NCBI GenBank assembly: GCA_947623585.1
Contig: CANQHA010000002.1
Span: 1-64,000, forward strand
Direction: 5' to 3'
DNA: 64,000 nucleotides
DNA from: an uncultured Clostridia bacterium
Lineage (GTDB): Bacteria > Bacillota > Clostridia > Oscillospirales > Ruminococcaceae
A program made the translations under genes and the position numbers. Of this stretch, positions 61,455-64,000 are shown piece by piece. The notes beneath the pieces are model-generated. The model saw only the letters and a program-made list of their open reading frames with translations. It made no database searches and was not told where the DNA came from. The number at the start of each line of letters is the position of its first letter. The first letter of the stretch is position 1.

Positions 61455-62882
61455 ATGGCTAAGAATCCTTTGAAAATTACCGATACGATACTCAGGGACG
61501 CGCATCAGTCTCAGGCCGCGACGAGAATGCGGCTCGAAGATATGCTTCCCGCCTGCGAGCGCCTTGACAAGATAGGCTATTGGTCTTTGGAGTGCTGGGG
61601 CGGCGCGACCTTTGACTCCTGCATGAGATTTTTGAACGAAGACCCTTGGGAGAGGCTTCGCGCCCTCAAAAAGGCAATGCCGAACACAAAGCTGCAGATG
61701 CTTTTCAGGGGTCAGAACATTCTCGGATATAAGCATTACGCCGACGACGTTGTTGACGCTTTCGTCAAAAAGTCGATAGAAAACGGAATAGACGTAATCA
61801 GAATATTCGACGCGCTGAACGATACGCGAAACTTAAAGGCCGCCATCGACGCCACGAAAAAATACGGCGGGATCTGCGAGGCCGCGCTGAGCTATACTAC
61901 AAGCCCGGTGCACAGCGAGGAGTATTTCGTCAACCTCGCAAAAGAGCTTGAGCAGATGGGAGCGGACACCATTTGCATCAAAGATATGGCGAACCTGCTT
62001 CTGCCCTATGACGCGGCGTCTTTGGTCAAAAAGTTAAAGGCCGCGGTCAAGATACCCGTTCATCTTCACACCCACAACACCACCGGCACCGGCGACATGG
62101 TTTATCTCAAAGCCGCCGAGGCGGGGGTCGATATCGTCGATACGGCGCTTTCGCCCCTTGCTAACGGAACCTCTCAGCCCGCGACGGAATCGTTGGTCGC
62201 AACTGTCGCCGGCACCGACCGCGACACCGGACTTGATCTTGCCGCGCTTTCAGACGTTGCTTCTCATTTCAGAAACGTCGCCAACAAGCTCAAAGCCGAG
62301 GGAATCTTAGACCCGAAGGTGCTCAATGTCGATACCAAAACGCTGATGTATCAGGTTCCGGGCGGAATGCTTTCAAACCTCATCAGCCAGCTCAAGCAGG
62401 CCAACGCCGAGGATAAATATTACGAGGTTTTGGCGGAGGTGCCGAACGTCAGAAAAGATTTCGGATATCCTCCTCTCGTAACGCCGACGAGCCAGATAGT
62501 CGGTTCTCAGGCGGTGCTCAACGTTCTTTCGGGTGAGCGCTATAAGGTGTTCACGAAAGAGTCGAAGGCGCTTCTGAGGGGCGAATACGGCAGGCTGCCC
62601 GGCGAGGTCAACGAGGAAGTTCGCAAAAAGGCGATCGGCGACGGAGAGGTCATCACCTGCCGTCCCGCAGACCTTTTGGAGCCCGAGCTCGAGAAATATC
62701 GCGAGGAGTGCAAAAACGTCCCCGGTTTCAACGGCTCGGAGGAGGACGTTTTGAGCTACGCGCTGTTCCCGCAGGTCGCGGCGAAGTTCTTCGCTTCGCG
62801 CCTTGCGCCCAAGGAAGAGCCGAAGCCCGCCGCAAAAGACGGTGTGCGCGAGCTGTTTGTTGACGCAAGCGCAGTTATGTGA
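61455..62882 (+). CDS. Oxaloacetate decarboxylase alpha subunit-like carboxyltransferase, without biotin domain
   Basis: ITDTILRDAHQSQAATRMR, ECWGGATFDSCMRFLNEDPWERL, FRGQNILGYKHYADD, HLHTHNTTGTG. Confidence 0.94.
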   Translation: MAKNPLKITDTILRDAHQSQAATRMRLEDMLPACERLDKIGYWSLECWGGATFDSCMRFLNEDPWERLRALKKAMPNTKLQMLFRGQNILGYKHYADDVVDAFVKKSIENGIDVIRIFDALNDTRNLKAAIDATKKYGGICEAALSYTTSPVHSEEYFVNLAKELEQMGADTICIKDMANLLLPYDAASLVKKLKAAVKIPVHLHTHNTTGTGDMVYLKAAEAGVDIVDTALSPLANGTSQPATESLVATVAGTDRDTGLDLAALSDVASHFRNVANKLKAEGILDPKVLNVDTKTLMYQVPGGMLSNLISQLKQANAEDKYYEVLAEVPNVRKDFGYPPLVTPTSQIVGSQAVLNVLSGERYKVFTKESKALLRGEYGRLPGEVNEEVRKKAIGDGEVITCRPADLLEPELEKYREECKNVPGFNGSEEDVLSYALFPQVAAKFFASRLAPKEEPKPAAKDGVRELFVDASAVM

Positions 62883-62933
62883 TTTTTCGGGAGGACGCAG
62901 CGCCGCGCCCTCCCTTGTTTTTTCGGAGGAAAA

Positions 62934-63530
62934 ATGAGAGCACTTATCAACGGCGTCGAGCTGACGCTTGAGACCTCGCCCGAGCTTTTTTCGCCCTCGG
63001 CGCCCGATATCGGCACCCTTGCGATGCTCGATTCGGCGGAGATATCTTCAAGCGACAGGGTGTTAGATCTCGGCTGCGGCTGCGGGATAGTCGGAATATA
63101 CTGCGCGAAGAAATTCGGCTGCGAGGTCACGATGTGCGACGTTTTGCCGAGGGCCGCGGAGATCTCACAAAAAAACGCCGAGAAAAACTGCGTTTGCGCA
63201 AAGGTCTTTGTCAGCGACGGGTACGACGGGCTCCCCGACGGAAAATTCACGCTGATACTCTCGAACCCGCCTTATCACACCGATTTTTCGGTCGCAAAGA
63301 GGTTCATCGAGGGCGGCTTTGAGCGCCTTGAGCTTGGCGGCCGAATGATGATGGTGACAAAGCGGCGGCAGTGGTATGAAAACAAGCTGCGCGCGGTTTT
63401 CGGCGGGGTTAAGGTACGCGAAAAGGACGGCTATTTTGTTTTTACCGCTGAGAAACGCAGCAACCGGCCGCCTAAAAAGGAAAATCGCCGCGGCGGAATG
63501 TCTAAGAAGCTGAGGAGAAAGCGGGATTAA
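62934..63530 (+). CDS. Class I SAM-dependent methyltransferase (RsmC-like)
   Basis: VLDLGCGCGIVGIYCAKKFG, LILSNPPYHTDF. Confidence 0.9.
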   Translation: MRALINGVELTLETSPELFSPSAPDIGTLAMLDSAEISSSDRVLDLGCGCGIVGIYCAKKFGCEVTMCDVLPRAAEISQKNAEKNCVCAKVFVSDGYDGLPDGKFTLILSNPPYHTDFSVAKRFIEGGFERLELGGRMMMVTKRRQWYENKLRAVFGGVKVREKDGYFVFTAEKRSNRPPKKENRRGGMSKKLRRKRD

Positions 63531-63751
63531 AAGGTATTCAATCATTCCCTCTGCCGAGGTAATGATTTCATACTATTTTAAGTCACCCCACCCCCGCAAA
63601 ACGTTTGTCGGAAAGGGGCAAATGGAGAAGCCCCCGCCCCTCGAGGGGCGGGGGCTCTCAAACTTTCCTTTCGCAGGTAGTGCGGCGGGGGTGGGGTGAT
63701 AAGCGATAGCATTCTTCTTACCCGCGGAAGCGGGGAAGATGAATACCTTTT
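63529..63751. repeat. Composite palindromic element, copy G (overlaps preceding stop codon)
   Basis: AAAAGGTATTCAATCATTCCCTCTGCCGAGGTAATGATTTCATACTATTTTAAGTCACCCCACCCCC ... GCCCCCGCCCCTCGAGGGGCGGGGGC ... GATAAGCGATAGCATTCTTCTTACCCGCGGAAGCGGGGAAGATGAATACCTTTT. Confidence 0.92.
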
Positions 63752-63906
63752 AAGCGGTTGCCCCGCTCTCCTCCAAAAGCAGGTATAAAGCCGCACCCCA
63801 TCAGCTCTTTCCTATCCTATCTCCCCCCTACCCCAAATCTTCCCTCAGGGTATTGCCACTTTCAAAAAAATGTGCTAAAATCGGTTATGCGAAAGGAGAG
63901 ACGGCC

Positions 63907-64000
63907 ATGCAGACAAACAAGCTCTACGAAAACACATGGGAATTCAACGAGGGCGGGGTGAGATTTTTCCTCTTGGCGGGGGCTGAAAAAGCCGCGCTTA
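63907..64000 (+). CDS. Partial CDS at window end (start of a short-leader protein, function uncertain)
   Basis: RBS AAAGGAGAG then MQTNKLYENTWEFNEGGVRFFLLAGAEKAAL... Confidence 0.6.
   Translation, partial: MQTNKLYENTWEFNEGGVRFFLLAGAEKAAL

Overview
This is a chromosome-like window from a GC-moderate, low-GC-phylum-type anaerobe. SpoVG, CarD, RqcH, Na+-pump decarboxylase subunits and the general gene set suggest a gut Clostridia/Oscillospiraceae-type Firmicute; that taxonomy is inference. It is mostly housekeeping: murC-lexA-NUDIX, spoVG, rqcH/nif3/trmK, thyA-dhfR, a complete atp operon, a Dpp-like ABC operon, rnpB, murF-ddl, an Oad-type decarboxylase operon, and tRNA-Ser (partial), tRNA-Leu and tRNA-Val. 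There is also a polysaccharide/glycosaminoglycan-type catabolic locus at about 15-24 kb. The most striking signal not explained by genes is a family of seven intergenic 219-226 bp elements (1801-2026, 8477-8700, 13614-13834, 25350-25568, 29790-30013, 37086-37310, 63529-63751). All share AAAAGGTAT[T/C]C termini in inverted orientation, a hairpin in each outer arm, a CACCCCACCCC/GGGGTGGGGTG stem and a central GC-rich palindrome (type CCCCCGCCCCTCGAGGGGCGGGGG). Each copy could fold into a four-arm (cloverleaf) structure. Outer and inner arms are reassorted between copies, and at least one stem change is compensatory. Other observations worth checking are: an ATP synthase alpha subunit carrying an N-terminal delta C-terminal-like domain with no separate atpH; a c subunit with a signal-peptide-like extension; a 26-bp duplication of the tRNA-Val 3' end next to a DUF4041/T5orf172 gene; and a transmembrane Ser/Thr kinase-LRR protein coupled to an HTH gene. 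No CRISPR array, intact transposase, integrase or prophage was seen. All calls come from reading the sequence and supplied translations; no database search was run.
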